A program made the position numbers and the translations under genes. From the NCBI GenBank assembly GCA_033964015.1, contig CM066915.1, forward strand, positions 13,105,573-13,169,572: a stretch of DNA of 64,000 nt, given 5' to 3'. Numbering within the stretch: position 1 is the stretch's first letter; the number at the start of each line of letters is the position of its first letter. The notes under the pieces are model-generated. The model had not been told where the DNA came from. It searched no databases and saw only the letters and a list, made by a program, of their open reading frames with translations. This DNA is from Scolanthus callimorphus (Eukaryota; Cnidaria; Anthozoa; Actiniaria; Edwardsiidae). This document shows positions 47,592-59,378 of the stretch, piece after piece.

Positions 47592-47945
47592 CCCCGGAGG
47601 GGGAGACTCCCATATTTTTGGGGCGGGGGTGCTCGTCGGGAACTTTCGATTTTACCCCTAAAAGGTACCTAAAATGGCGTCACTTAGTTGATTTTGACCA
47701 CTAAAAGGTACCAACAAGACGTATTTTCCCTCGTAATTTTCTCTCGTATTTTTTACGAGGGAAAATACGTCTGAAATTCAGGTTATCAACAAGTGTGATT
47801 TGCTTGATTTGCTATAACGGACCTCTAACAGGTACCTATCTAGAAAAAATTCCAAGTTTTCGAATTTTACCAGAAGCCTGATTTTAATCCCTAAAAGGTA
47901 CGACGAGCACCCCCGCCCCAAAAATATGGGAGTGTTCCCCCCGGG
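47592..47945. mobile_element. 354 bp MITE with 45 bp termini
   Basis: Inverted ends contain ACTCCCATATTTTTGGGGCG and GGGGGTGCTCGTCG. Several AAAAGGTACC words and a hairpin (GACGTATTTTCCCTCGTAA, about 47718-47773) lie inside. Confidence 0.8.
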
Positions 47946-48466
47946 CTGGCGTCGTGCAGTGAAGTAAAAAAAAAACATTCACAAGGTAGGTCCTTGCCAC
48001 GTAGTTTTAAGACCTTTTAAAAGTTTTACCCTTTCAAAAGTATAAAAGTGGCATTCGACAACTATCGCAAATTTTCATTCAAGATTTTTCGCGGAAAGTT
48101 CATAATGATGTTTGCTGTTTATTCGAGGAGTGAAATACCGTCGCATTTTTAACTGATTTTCATTGACAACGATTCTACAGTACTTCCGTTGCCATAGCTA
48201 TGTGGTATTTAAAGTTTGGGAGAATTTATGATTTAAGCTTATTTGCTTGCGAAGGCAGCCATCTTGAATTCAACGTCGAACTTTGGAAAAAACTATGCAA
48301 CGCAATAGCCATTTTCACAATACAGACGAGTTTCCCGTCTAATGTGAATTCGTGACGAGAAACTCGTCTTTAAAACACCGACGTGAATTCACATTAGACG
48401 AGTCAAGGGTGTTTTTGTTGCCCAACGGCGAGGTCGCGTGGTTACAAAGCCACAGATTTGTTTAAG

Positions 48467-48890
48467 ATGGCGGCAAGAACGTTTTTGAAGTTTCTCTTGT
48501 TTTCGCGAAGGTGCAGCATTGATAATAATTTCCAGCCATCTAGGAGTCTTTTGGCATCAAGGTTGTTTGTTTTGGAATCTAGATGAATTCAAATTCGAGA
48601 AATGCAGTAGTCGCTTCTTTGATAAGAAAAGAACGAGCCAAAGCGAGCCGACGAATCGAGAAACCACCTCTGGTGGGAAAATGGTTACCAAAGTTGGACT
48701 GAAGAACGCTCTAAAAAGAGACTGCGGGTCAATCGTGTCATGTTCCAGTCTATTGTTGGTAGAATCGTCGACGACATACGCAAAGAAACAACGAAGTTTT
48801 AAGAGCCAACATCGCCCGAATGCCAACTTGCTATGACACTATATCGGAAGAAATGAGGAAAAGGGGTGGCTAGTCGTCCATCCCTGATAA
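48467..48890 (+). pseudogene. Harbinger transposase, N-terminal part
   Basis: The ATG at 48467 lies within AAGATGGCGGC. The reading path changes frame near 48585 and 48620 and meets stops at 48585 and after T-T-K-F. The segment S-W-T-E-E-R-S-K-K-R-L-R-V-N, then F-Q-S-I-V-G-R-I and, after the second stop, P-E-C-Q-L-A-M-T-L-Y-R, follows the N-terminal helical region of Harbinger/HARBI1-type transposases. The catalytic half is not found downstream. Confidence 0.65.
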
Positions 48891-48991
48891 TTATAAAAGT
48901 ATTTGCTATTCTCACTGAGTCCCAGTGGTGCACATATAAGAGATCAACCATTAACATAATATCAATCAGTTGCTTTGAGAACGAGAGCCTT

Positions 48992-49247
48992 AATGGCTGA
49001 TTGCATTTTTAAACCGCACCAGGGGGGACTCCCTCAAAAAGACCCCCTCCCCTGGAATTTCCAACCTCATAAAGTACCCCCTCCACTGCAATTTCCATTT
49101 CTTGCAAAATACCCCTGGAAAATCTATTTTTTGATGAAATGTCCCTAGAAAGTCACCTTTTTTACCCCTCCCCCTCGGAATTTCCAGTCTCCAGACACCC
49201 GGCCGCCCCCCTTCCATGGTGCGGTTTAAAAATGCAATTAGCCAATG
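48992..49247. mobile_element. 256 bp MITE nested in the Harbinger element
   Basis: Ends AATTGCATTTTTAAACCGCA / inverse match over about 30 bp. The interior has GGAATTTCC words and C/G-rich runs like those at 18540-18700. Confidence 0.8.
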
Positions 49248-49449
49248 GCGTCTATGGAAGATGCCATGTATTAGTGGCGGGTGTTGGGTCTCATTGTGCT
49301 TACCCTTGGTGGTGCCTTTTATATGTTTCTCCCACTCTCCCACCCTTTATCATGCCATCCTCTCCCATATCTTATATAGCACTACTTAATATGAAAATTA
49401 TTCGTAATTATGCAGTTTTTTTGGCCACAGTTATATATTCTCACTGTAA

Positions 49450-49837
49450 TAGGCCTTTTGCACTTAGAAGTCATGTAACCTGGTCCCCCTTAAAATGAGC
49501 AGCTTTGCATAAATGATGCTCAGAAATGAATAGAGCATGGTTATTTTAGTATAAAGCCAGAGCTTCACATTTCTATGATACATCAAAAAGAGAGAGCAAA
49601 AGCAAAACTGCTTGTGTTAATAGGATTTTTTATGGCAGACTCTGGCCATGGGTACCAACCCTATTAAAAAAGCAAGTTTTATTTTTGATTCCATTCTTTG
49701 AGTTTGCATTGTAGCTTGCTGAAATTTGGGATTTTTACTCAAATCACCTTTCTCTTTTCATCTATGAGCTTCATTTGGGTAAAGCTGAACATTTTAAAGG
49801 GGACCAGGTCATGTGACTTCTAACTGCAAAAGGCCTA
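49450..49837. mobile_element. 388 bp MITE nested in the Harbinger element
   Basis: Inverted ends TAGGCCTTTTGCACTTAGAA and inverse match over about 42 bp with a few differences. No coding content. Confidence 0.8.
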
Positions 49838-50206
49838 TTGCCATAGCAAAATGTTGCAAAAGCAAAGTTTTCGCAAAATCCATCATTTTGTTACTGAGAG
49901 CTCTGGGTTAAAGTTGTTAAGCTAAATAGCTTTATTAAATATCTGAAGCCCATGAATTGACATTTAAAATTTCTATCAGCAAGCAAATTTTAATTTGCAT
50001 TCTATTGGAACAATAACATTCTAAATGTGAACAACTTGCTGCAAGTCTATTCTTCAGTTCTACAACATAACTAACAACTAGAACAAACATCGAATCAGAC
50101 TAATCTAACTAATGCCAACACTCAAAGCACTTGGACTGCATTGGTGCAACAGAGGAATACTCAAACCATGCACATGCCATAGTAATAAATATAACACAAC
50201 AGACTC

Positions 50207-51015
50207 ACAGTAAGTGTAGGAAAAACCCTCATATGGGTCCTGCAGACTACTGGCTGACTGCTGACCAAAGTAGGAGGGAGCCTGCATGTACTGATGTGGA
50301 TAACCAGAAGATCCAGGGAATGGATTGCTAGACGGCAAACTAGACAGCATTTTCAGGCATTTTCATCATCATTAACTCATGTCTTCTATTTGCCTCGGCT
50401 TGTTCTCTTTGATAGGCCAAAAACATTTCATCCCTCTTCCTCTCAACTTCCAGGAGAACTTGGAGTCTCTCATCAGAATTCTTTTCTTGCACCGCAGAAC
50501 TTTCTCTTGCATTATGCGTTCTTGGTTTTCTTTTCCTTTTTGGCTTGACATCAGTTGTCTTTTTACTCTCTTTGGGGCTTTGGCCGAATCTTCATCCACA
50601 CTATCATCACTGTCGCCAGTGGCACTGACAGTCCCTCATAACTTTTATTCATGCTCTCTGCAATGCTTTCAGAGATGTCGTCATCACTTTCGGACTTTTC
50701 GCTTTCAGATTCACCGCTTAGGATATCCTTGGCTTTACTGCTAACTTCTAGCATGTTATCCACGCTTTCTGTAAATATTGGGTCTAACATGTCGTACCAT
50801 GGATCTGTCTTGGTATCCTTAGCCCCAAGGCCACTTCCATTTCTTATTTTTGTGTCAATTTCTTTCCAAGCTTTTTTCAACCACTTATATTTCCATCGAA
50901 GCTGCTCGACCTCGAACGTGTGTTTTGGACTTGAACCCTCTTCTTCGAGGTGCTCCTTCAATTCCTGCTTGATTTTGTTAAATACGCTCTCGTTCGCGGT
51001 TTTCGTCAACGCCAT
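50207..51015 (-). pseudogene. Myb/SANT-like DNA-binding protein of the Harbinger element
   Basis: In Harbinger systems this partner protein helps bring the transposase to the DNA ends. The frame starts at ATG 51013-51015. The Myb/SANT-like region holds W-K-Y-K-W-L-K-K-A-W and D-P-W-Y-D-M-L-D-P-I-F. An acidic Ser/Glu/Asp stretch follows. A one-base shift near 50575 leads into a Lys/Arg-rich segment and a coiled coil (Q-V-L-L-E-V-E-R-K-R-D-E), then a Ser/Pro/Gln tail. A possible splice donor (GTGAGT) lies at about 50206. Apart from the shift the protein is well preserved. Confidence 0.8.
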
Positions 51016-51192
51016 AGTTTCTAGAGTGTACGCCCATGATGTGTCTCTGTTTTCTCTAGAGATGACAGCTCAACAGCAAAGGAGTTTAGTTTCTCTTTTG
51101 TCCATTTTCCTTTCCCGCCATTCGAAATGACCTTTGTTACCCACAACTACTTGGGGGCATTCTAGTTCTAGTCTTCCCGGGACGAAATACTT

Positions 51193-51402
51193 CGGGCTAA
51201 CTCGTCTTAAAACTCCGTCTAGTGTGAATTTAAGACGAGTTTTCCGTCTAGACGAGAAACTCTTCATCGTAACTTCGTCGTTAGACGGACGAGTTACTCG
51301 TCCAAAACTCCGTCTCGACCCGTTTTCACATCTAGACGAGTTTCTCGTCCGGACGAGTAACTCGTCTTGGACGAGTAACTCGTCTGTAGTGTGAAAACGG
51401 CC
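51193..51402. repeat. Right subterminal array of the Harbinger element
   Basis: At least six variants of GACGAGTTACTCGTC and TCTAGACGAGTTT follow one another up to the terminus. The left end (48325-48410) has fewer copies. Such arrays are likely binding sites for the element's own proteins. Confidence 0.75.
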
Positions 51403-54400
51403 AATCTCCAAACGCCTCCAAACTTTCGATTGAGGCAATGGCACAGTAATTCTTGAATTTACTAACCTTTTATTCATATTCTATCCATTTCGCTCGAGGA
51501 GATAACTGAGGAGAACTGAATGACTGAATATTAGCCAAACTCTTGACTGCTTGATTTAATTTGTAGGTTCCCAAGATATTTTTCTGGTTATGTTATGATA
51601 GGGTGTGCTTCACGGTGTTTTCTGCATATAACAGGCAAGTGGAGATTTTACAGTCTACGGAACATATTTGGCAATACCTTGTTCTGAGCCTCCATCTCAT
51701 GCAGCGCCATCTTTGAAGCAGAAGCTTTCTATTTTCCAACTTTCTTGCGCCTATTTCATGGTCAGATTGCAACAACTGGCCAACTTATCTGTCTAGTAGC
51801 CTGCAAGTGATGTTAGAGGCCAGCCTTAACTGGTTCTGTTTTCGATTATATTCATAATTTCGGAACAAATCGTAGTCGAAGTGACTTCGGTGTTGAATTT
51901 CGGCATTGGCGCCAATTCCGTACACAACAAGACGTTCGAGAGCTGAAGGAAAAGAGCTGTTTTTATCAGAGTTTCTTCACCGATCTCCAAATCAGGTAAG
52001 CCATTTACATTAAGGGTCTTAGTACTTCGATATGTAGGCGATCGACCTTATGCATTGGTCTCCTTCCATTAATATTTCTCGGGATTTGAAGTATTCACGA
52101 CACGTCATGGCCACTACATACCTCTTTCGCGAGGCTTGGTTAGCTATGTGTTTACTCATTAGTGCTGAATACTCTGAATACTCTGCTGAATACTTTTTGC
52201 TACTTGTGTACAATGTTTTAACGGACTTGAAACCACATCAAAACGGAGGTTTCATCGAACAAGGGCGTCGAAGCATCGAAGGCATGACATTTGTTTTCTA
52301 AATTTCACTCGTTTTGTTTTGTAAGCTTTGTGAATCTAAAATCTTGCCGTGAAAACATTTTCGTTGTTTCTGTTCTTTCTTTGTGCCACATATAAAATGA
52401 GCTGCTCATCTATAGAAATCATTCTTAGATATAAGGGCTGGATCTAGGGTTTAACAAAATAAAAATAAAATAAAAATAGGGGCAGCAAAGATGCCAACTC
52501 ATGCACATTTTGCGGGAGACTCAAGAGTGTTAACCTTGTCTCCCACTTAAATTTCGGATGATCTGTCTCATATCTCCATAATAGCTCCTGCAAAAATTAT
52601 AATGGAATATCACATTAAATAGACTCATCTACCCAGTGAAATTACATATGCTAAGAGGCCAAACTTTGTAACTCTGGGGTCTCTGGGCAATTTCAACTTA
52701 ATCAAACTGTGATGAGCTCACGTTTGATCGCATACTCACATGTTCTCTCATTAACTCTCATTCCATTTGCCGGGCATTGTAGGATGTACTCTGAAGTCGA
52801 ACCCATCTTGGTGGCCTTTTTTCAATCAGTTGAATTTTATTGTATATGGAGCGAGCGAACAGTAAAAGGGCTCAAAGGCCCATAATTTTTCGCAGATTTC
52901 AAGAGAAGTACAACTAGATATTATTGTAGAACAGTTTTTTATTCGTGATTTTAAAATTTCCATCGTATATTTTTCTCGTGATTTACATGTGCATACATTC
53001 TCTGTATTTTGCCGTTAATTCTTCTCACGAATCAGTAGCCTGGGTAGCCTACGAATGTATTGATTGAATTGTTCTGCTTCTCCTACAGGAACATAGCCTC
53101 ATAGATCCCAACACATGATGGTCGTCTGCAGTACTATCTAGTCGGCCGGTCGCCTCCCAGACACAACATTCTTTGTATCTATGCTTTGCAGCGCTTGATG
53201 GGCGGCCTTTTAAGTTTTTGGTGAAGGAGGAACATCTGCTTTGCGTTTCCTCAAGACGCCGGTGGCCGTTTTAAAGCAGTGTACGAAGACCGCCGATGTT
53301 TGACTTTGAATTAATTATTCTTACTTAATTTGCATAATAAAACACGCAGCGTAATAATATTATTCCTAGTGAATCATTTATTCTAAAACTAATATTTGGG
53401 CGGGTTGGGTTAGACAAAATCAATTTTAACCCCCTTTTTACAAATTATCTGTTTACTTTATTTGAAACAAAGGAAAAACTAAAAGAGTTATGCATGGTTT
53501 AGCGTTGTTTTTGCAGCATGCATGCCGGAATGTTCGAATGTTTCATCCGTGCGTTTGAAATGTGCACCACCGTTCGCACACACAACAAAAAGCTACAGAG
53601 CGACGTGGTTTAGAATATTGCTCTTTATTTCAAAACGCGAAACCTTCACGAGTTCCCATCTCGTATACGAATAGTTCAATAATAGGGGATTCGCATGGGA
53701 CGTACGATGTTTATGTTGCGCGTTTATGACAAGGTGTACAAAAATCGGCTTTTGGCGCGAGCATGAATTTTGCGGTTTCAGAATGTCTTTCATATTTTGA
53801 ATAATATTTCGTCATATTTGTGGAGTTATGATAATCACATACATGTAACATAGTACCCAAGCAATATATAACAAATAGCTAATATGAATTTCTGTCGATT
53901 TAAACTAGTTCATGTGATATTCAGACCAAAAGATGCTAAATACGGTGCATGTTGATTATGCACTAACAATTTCCCAGAGCGGCCAAGTTGTTCTTTCAAA
54001 TTTCTCTTAGCGAAACCAAACTAGTCAGTCTAGCTATGCTCTGAATTTCAGCGTCTAACTCCTTTTATGACGACATGTACAAAAATGCTGAAGTTGAGTA
54101 AGCCAAAGCGGGTATCCGGCAAAGTCGTTGTCTCGATATAACGGTAAAGTTTAACAGCTCAACATAGTTTTCAGGAATTCAATTCACGAGCACGAGATAA
54201 CTAGACCCTTGTAGTTAATTACCATGCAAAAATTATTTTCGCAAATAAACATAGATGAGCGTACGAGCCCATGTTGTTGTTGATGTATTTTTCTAAAAAA
54301 TCTCCGCTTCTGTGATTTTATCAAAGCGTCGGCCGTTGTCATGGAAAATGGGCTGCATGAGATAGAGGCTCAGAACAAGGTCTTGCCAAATATGGCTATG

Positions 54401-54817
54401 TTCCGTAGACTGTTAATCAAGTGAAAAATAGACAAACAGACAACCTAGTATGGTAATCCATTTAAAAAGCGATTAACAATTGTAAAAAAATTCATGGACA
54501 AAATAATATATCATAGTGTAGACTTCGATCATACTGTTTTTGATAGTATCTAAAAGAATTCATTTCTCACAACACCAAACAATCGAAAATGAATCCTTGA
54601 ATTTGTCGAAACCCATACAATTTATAAAGGTTGACATGGGCGACATGACATGACCACCATTAACAGCCAGCACGGCCATTTCTTCACAAATTTGAAAAAT
54701 TCTTTCTCAGGTTTCCTTGGAAATTTATTCTCGGTGTTCCAATTCTTTATTTTATCTAGCCTGAATTTCAGCCGTCTTTTATTCTTACACTCCTACGTTA
54801 ATGCAGGCTATATTTAA
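51403..54817. other. Gene-free interval with a distant inverted pair
   Basis: 51640-51705 (CAGTCTACGGAACATA..CCTTGTTCTGAGCCTC) is inverted at about 54345-54425. The 2.7 kb between them shows no gene. This could be the remains of an old inverted-repeat element. Confidence 0.45.
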
Positions 54818-54874
54818 TATATAGACTTAGCCACTGGCTAAAAGCGGAGCTCCTGGTTGCATATTTTTCTGACC

Positions 54875-55725
54875 CGAGTTGCACCCCCCCCCCTTGTCAC
54901 TAAGACAACTTTACCCAATTAGTTTGGCTGTCTGAGATTCATCCCCTTCCCGAGATTTTTGTTTTTCTGCTATGATGACGTCATCGATGGCGTCATACAA
55001 CGTGACCAGGCAGAGGCACCACCCTTGCCACTAAAACAACTTCACCCAAGTTTGGTTGTCTGAGGTTCATCCTTGGCGAGATATATTATTTTTTTTCTAT
55101 GATGACGTCATCGATGACGTCGTACCACGTGACCAAGACGTTACACCCCCCTTGCCACTTAGACAACTTTATCCAACTTTGGTTGTCTGAGGATCATCCC
55201 TTCTCGAAATATATTATTTTTCTTCTATGATGACGTCATCGTTGACGTCATACCTCGTGACAACGAGTTGCATCCCACCTGCCACTAAGACAACTAACTT
55301 CACCCAAGTTTGGTTGTCTGAGGTTCATCCATTCCCGAGATATCAACCTTTTCCCGTTTGATGACGTCATCGATGACGTCATACCACATGACCCTGCAGT
55401 TGCACCCCACTTGCACTAAGACAACTTTACCCAAGTTTGGTTGTCTGAGGCTTATCCTTCCCGAGATATCAACCTTTTCTCGTTTGATGACGTCATCGAT
55501 GACGTCATGCCACGTGTCAAGGCAATTGCACCCCCTTGCCACTAAGACAGCTTTACCTAAGTTTGGTTGTCTGAGGTTTATTCCTTCCCGAGATATCAAC
55601 CTTTTCTCGTTTGATGACGCCATCGATGACGTCATACCACGTGACAAGGTAGTTGCACCCCCCTTGCCACTAAACAACTTCACCCAAGTTTGGTTGTCTG
55701 AGCTTCATCCCTTCCTGAGATATAA
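54875..55725 (+). repeat. 128 bp satellite with TGACGTCA palindromes
   Basis: Six to seven tandem copies at intervals of 126-132 bp. Each has CCAAGTTTGGTTGTCTGAGG, a CCGAGATAT word and the dyad TGATGACGTCATCGATGACG followed by CACGTGAC. Frames here are repeat artefacts. TGACGTCA is the CREB/ATF site and CACGTG the bHLH E-box. Confidence 0.9.
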
Positions 55726-55884
55726 TTAATAAACAGAGAAGGGTCTTGGTTTACCTGTGGTGGGGCAGGCACGCACGGACGCGCCAGCGATACCATAATG
55801 GGAATACCGCTGAACCATGAAAAATGAAGTCGATAGTATACCTGAGTTCTACTTTGAGCTATTGTATTCTTCCTACGCGATACC

Positions 55885-55931
55885 TATGGTGCTCCGCTCT
55901 GCGGCCTTCGGCCGCAAAGGAGCTCCGCTAT
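55885..55931. repeat. Compact GC-rich hairpin, copy 2
   Basis: Same TATGGTGCTCCGCTCTGCGG..GGAGCTCCGCTAT sequence as 22016-22067, with loop CCTTCGG and a stem shorter by a few bases. Confidence 0.8.
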
Positions 55932-56651
55932 CAAGAAGTTTTAAAAAAATGTACAAACAGCGAAATTGGTTTTGTAATACTCCATCTAAGTTTCCACTTT
56001 GTGACAAAATTACTCGATTTCTTGGTGTTTTTTTTCCCCTGTACATGAACCAGATTGAAATGCTTTTGCAATTGTTGGGCAACAGAGGCAATCTGTGCCC
56101 GGGGGGTTACTTTCGGGGGTAGAAGCGGAATTTTGAATTTTGAATATTGACTTTGAAGCTAGTTTGAATATTTACAAATTTAGTTTGAACATTTAGTTTG
56201 AATATGAATAATCAGAATATTGCTAGTTTGAATTTGAATAATCGAGGATTGGAAAATTACAATCAATTAAAAGATTTTTGAACCTTGTCTGTCGACCTAT
56301 GATACCTAACTGATTTAACATTCACTTCATTCAATACTTAAAAAAAAAACATTCGCATAAAGAATGACATCTAAATAGTCTTTGTGAACCAGCCCAACGA
56401 AGACACTACCCTCGCGCCGTTTACACAACAAACTCTCTCCAAAAATACTTGCAGTAATAGGCCTGACGAGCAGTCACACTATGTCCGAAACAAAACCCTT
56501 AGGTAAGCGTGTATTACGCGTATTACCCAAAATCCTCTTACCCTTCGAATGTTTCTATTTTCACGAAACAAACAACGGTCAAAGCAACGATACTGTATAA
56601 TACGATACTGTAACGATACTGTATAATAAATCTGCCCAAGCCTCGAACAAA

Positions 56652-56892
56652 TTACCTTAAAAAGAGCGATCAGCTACGACGGGGCTTGGCTCTGGAATTC
56701 TCTGCCCTGCGATATTTGTACCGCTTCCTCTCTTGGGCAATTCAAACGAAAAATTGAGGAATACTATATAACATACTATTCGACTCCACACGGCAATCTT
56801 GTAAATCAGTATTAATATGTATTTTTTATCCATCACATGCTTGTATATCACTGAAGATTTTGCCGTGTATAAATAAACGTGTATGTATGTAA
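56652..56892 (+). pseudogene. LINE 3' fragment (C-terminus and tail)
   Basis: The frame reads Y-D-G-A-W-L-W-N-S-L-P followed by A-S-S-L-G-Q-F-K-R-K-I, the conserved end of many non-LTR reverse transcriptases (CR1/L2/jockey type). A stop follows at about 56815, then untranslated DNA ending in AATAAACGTGTATGTATGTA at 56870-56889, a probable 3' tail. Confidence 0.75.
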
Positions 56893-57527
56893 TAATCCTT
56901 TATTCCACTTAAACCTTACTAGGTACATGGGAAACAAATACATATTTATAACAACTCAAATTGGCACATCAAATCACATATAAATCTAGCGTTAAAGGAA
57001 TTATCGATTCATCTATCATAGATACACAATAAACAAATAGATCTCTATCACTGAAAAGAGAGAACGTTGAATTCACATTCAGGCTGTGCAAAAAGTTACT
57101 CCATATTTTTAGAAATTTCTTCATTTGAACAAAACGAACAATAATGTAATTCATCTCCGACCTCATCTAAATCACAGAAAGCACACTTCCTCAAGTTATA
57201 ATCGGTCCCCGTGTATCTTCCAGCTTCAACCGGGAATCGATGTGCAGAAACTCTAAATCTTGTAACCGCTTGTCTACATTGGACATTGACTACCCGAGAT
57301 AAATAACGAGAAAACTCTAATCGTGGTTTAACAAGATTCAGAGTTTGCAACTTTCTGGAAAGTTGGATCTGACTTTTCCATTCCACATCAAAACATTTAT
57401 TCCACATCAAAACATTTATAAGTATCCAGTTTAGGGAAGTGGGTACCCGAAATGCAACACCTCTTTCAATTTTCCTAAAAATCGGATTTTCCACTGCCGA
57501 TACCTCGTGAAATAATTGATGCATCAT
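56893..57527 (-). pseudogene. LINE C-terminal fragment, opposite strand
   Basis: The 143-residue frame 57096-57527 includes R-F-R-V-S-A-H-R-F-P-V-E-A-G-R-Y and a Cys/His cluster C-A-F-C-D-L-D-E-V-G-D-E with L-H-Y-C-S-F-C. This is the C-terminal zinc-finger-like region of a non-LTR retrotransposon. It abuts the tail of the plus-strand LINE fragment at 56892. Confidence 0.7.
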
Positions 57528-58489
57528 GGCGAAAACCTACCGTTGTGCTTTATACGAAGAGAACATCACATTTCTGCATTAAAACCTGGTATCCTTTATT
57601 TGTGCTTCGAAAAATAACTACTGGATATACCTATGGGGGGTGTAATACCCGATGCCCACCACCTTTCCCTCATATCTATCGGTACGGCGTTGTTTTGACC
57701 TCACCTCACTGCATAGTATAGTTGAAACGGTAAGCTAGCGGAAGTTTGAATATTAGCAGATGGAAGTTTGAATATTAGTCGAGGTGGAAGTTTGAATATT
57801 GAATTTAGATGTTTGAATATTGAATATTTGAGGTTTGAATAATGAATTTTGGTTTGAAAATATTCCGCTTCCACCCCCGATTACTTGGCTTGATATAGGG
57901 TGGGTATGTGGCGCTGCGAATTCAAATGCCGACCCCATTCTAAAACGATTTTTTGAAGAAAAGCTACCCCGTTCAATTTTTTTGCACCCGAAATTAGACC
58001 CCGTTCTAAAGAGAAATTAATGATACCTGTAAATCAAAATTGTTGTTGTTTACATGTTACGGTTTTATCGGGGGATGGCTCTTGGACAGGCCATGGCATA
58101 AGGCAAACATAATATTGAATTAACTTGATATCAACATAATTGTATTACATGGGGCTGATCAGAGATGGCAATGGCAATGTTAGGTGGGGAGCAATAAACA
58201 GAAAAGTTGAAAATCTGCTGAAAATTTGAGGGGCCGCTTGAAGCCCACAGAATCAATTTAATGCATTTGCAGTGCTATTGTTATTTTGAAGGATAAATAA
58301 TGCTGTCTGAAGGTACTTGCTAAGGGAGTGTTCATTATTATGGGTTTTTTTTTTGGGGGGGGGGGGGGGAGTGTTCCGTGCAATTCCACTTTTGTTTTCT
58401 GTTTACACAAGAAATTGGGCAATGGAAATAAAAAGCATTCCTTTTTCAAAACGGGTTTGGCTACTGCTGGGAGTCACAAAATAATGTTA

Positions 58490-58905
58490 CATCCGAAACA
58501 ATTCCGTATAAAGCGTTTCTATGAATATTTTAGGCAGACGCTGCAAGACATTGAAATACAAAACTGGAGATCAAGCCTTTTCGATGATGATAACCGACTA
58601 AGAGGGGAAATAAACGAAGGACATTTCGCGAATTTAAAACAGAGTAAAAATTTGAGGAATACTTAGTAGAGATTGTGTAATGCCGGAAATGAGGGTTTGC
58701 CCACATTGTCAATATATGGAAAATGAAGAGCATTTCTTGATCCAATGTCCACTTTATGACACCCTTCGAAATGATCTTTCTCTAAAAATTAATAGAAGAA
58801 TTAGAAGTTATTAAACCCTTATAAATCCCAAAAAAAAACACAAGAAAGAAATTGCTAAATATGTATTTGATTGCTTTCAAATTAGAAAAGCTTTAAATGT
58901 ATAGT
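58490..58905 (+). pseudogene. LINE C-terminal fragment, third copy
   Basis: A first frame (to 58666) has N-W-R-S-S-L-F-D-D-D. A second frame from 58680 reads M-R-V-C-P-H-C, then N-E-E-H-F-L-I-Q-C-P-L-Y. This is the same Cys/His C-terminal region as at 57096 but of a different subfamily. It is frameshifted and has no upstream RT. The element CTAAGGGAGTGTTCATTATT at 58320 precedes it. Confidence 0.65.
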
Positions 58906-59378
58906 TTTAGGGAGAATATACTCATGTATGCTGACTAAAGCTACTTCGGTACCCTAATAAATTATGGCTATGTCTATTTCTATGTTTAGCCCCCCCTTTG
59001 ACAGTAGCAAAACGTTTATGGCCCTCCCCTTACGATGCTTTAGATCAAAGATGCCCCTCCCCTCTGAGACCCCAGCCCCTCCCTCCCCCAGAAAAAAATT
59101 CTTTTTCAGTGGAATTTCAATAAATTTACAACTAGAAGGTACCTATTCTGAGTTTCTCTGCTCATTACATTGTTGCTATCTGTATTTTTATATATACCTA
59201 TTGTGTCAGTGTAGCAAAATACCAAAGAAAACTGTAGTATACATGTCAAGAGACATTTTTTTTCCTTGAAAAGCATATAGTGACAAGCTATGTTCAATGG
59301 CAGCCAATTTTTTGTTTCATCAACACAGAAAATATGTAACCGGGAGCTCCGCTTTTAGCCAGTGGCTAAATCTATATA

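Larger units (their letters stand above)
48307..51402. mobile_element. Harbinger/PIF DNA transposon, decayed
   Basis: Termini are RGCCATTTTCACAATACAGA-like on the left and the inverse on the right. Both run inward into variable arrays of ACGAGTTACTCGTC. AAT lies on both sides (48304-48306, 51403-51405), a 3 bp duplication as in Harbinger elements. It carries a plus-strand transposase start and a minus-strand Myb-like gene facing each other, the two-gene set of this superfamily. The DDE catalytic domain is missing; two MITEs occupy the middle. Confidence 0.85.
56107..57886. mobile_element. 1.8 kb element with GTTTGAATATT subterminal repeats
   Basis: Ends share TCGGGGGTRGAAGCGGAAT in inverted orientation (56112-56131, 57862-57881). 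Inside each end are many copies of GTTTGAATATT. The interior holds a copy fragment of the 25745 family (56325-56575) and two LINE 3' fragments. Confidence 0.7.
54818..59378. mobile_element. 4.56 kb composite between 47 bp inverted repeats
   Basis: 54818-54864 and 59332-59378 are inverted copies containing TTAGCCACTGGCTAA and AAGCGGAGCTCC, with only a few mismatches. They may be the ends of one large element or two copies of a short repeat. The interior holds a satellite, a hairpin, an inner inverted-repeat element and three LINE fragments. No transposase was recognised. Confidence 0.55.

Noticed and set aside
55300..55683. 127-codon frame over the 128 bp satellite
   Set aside because: It repeats with the satellite period and occurs on both strands.
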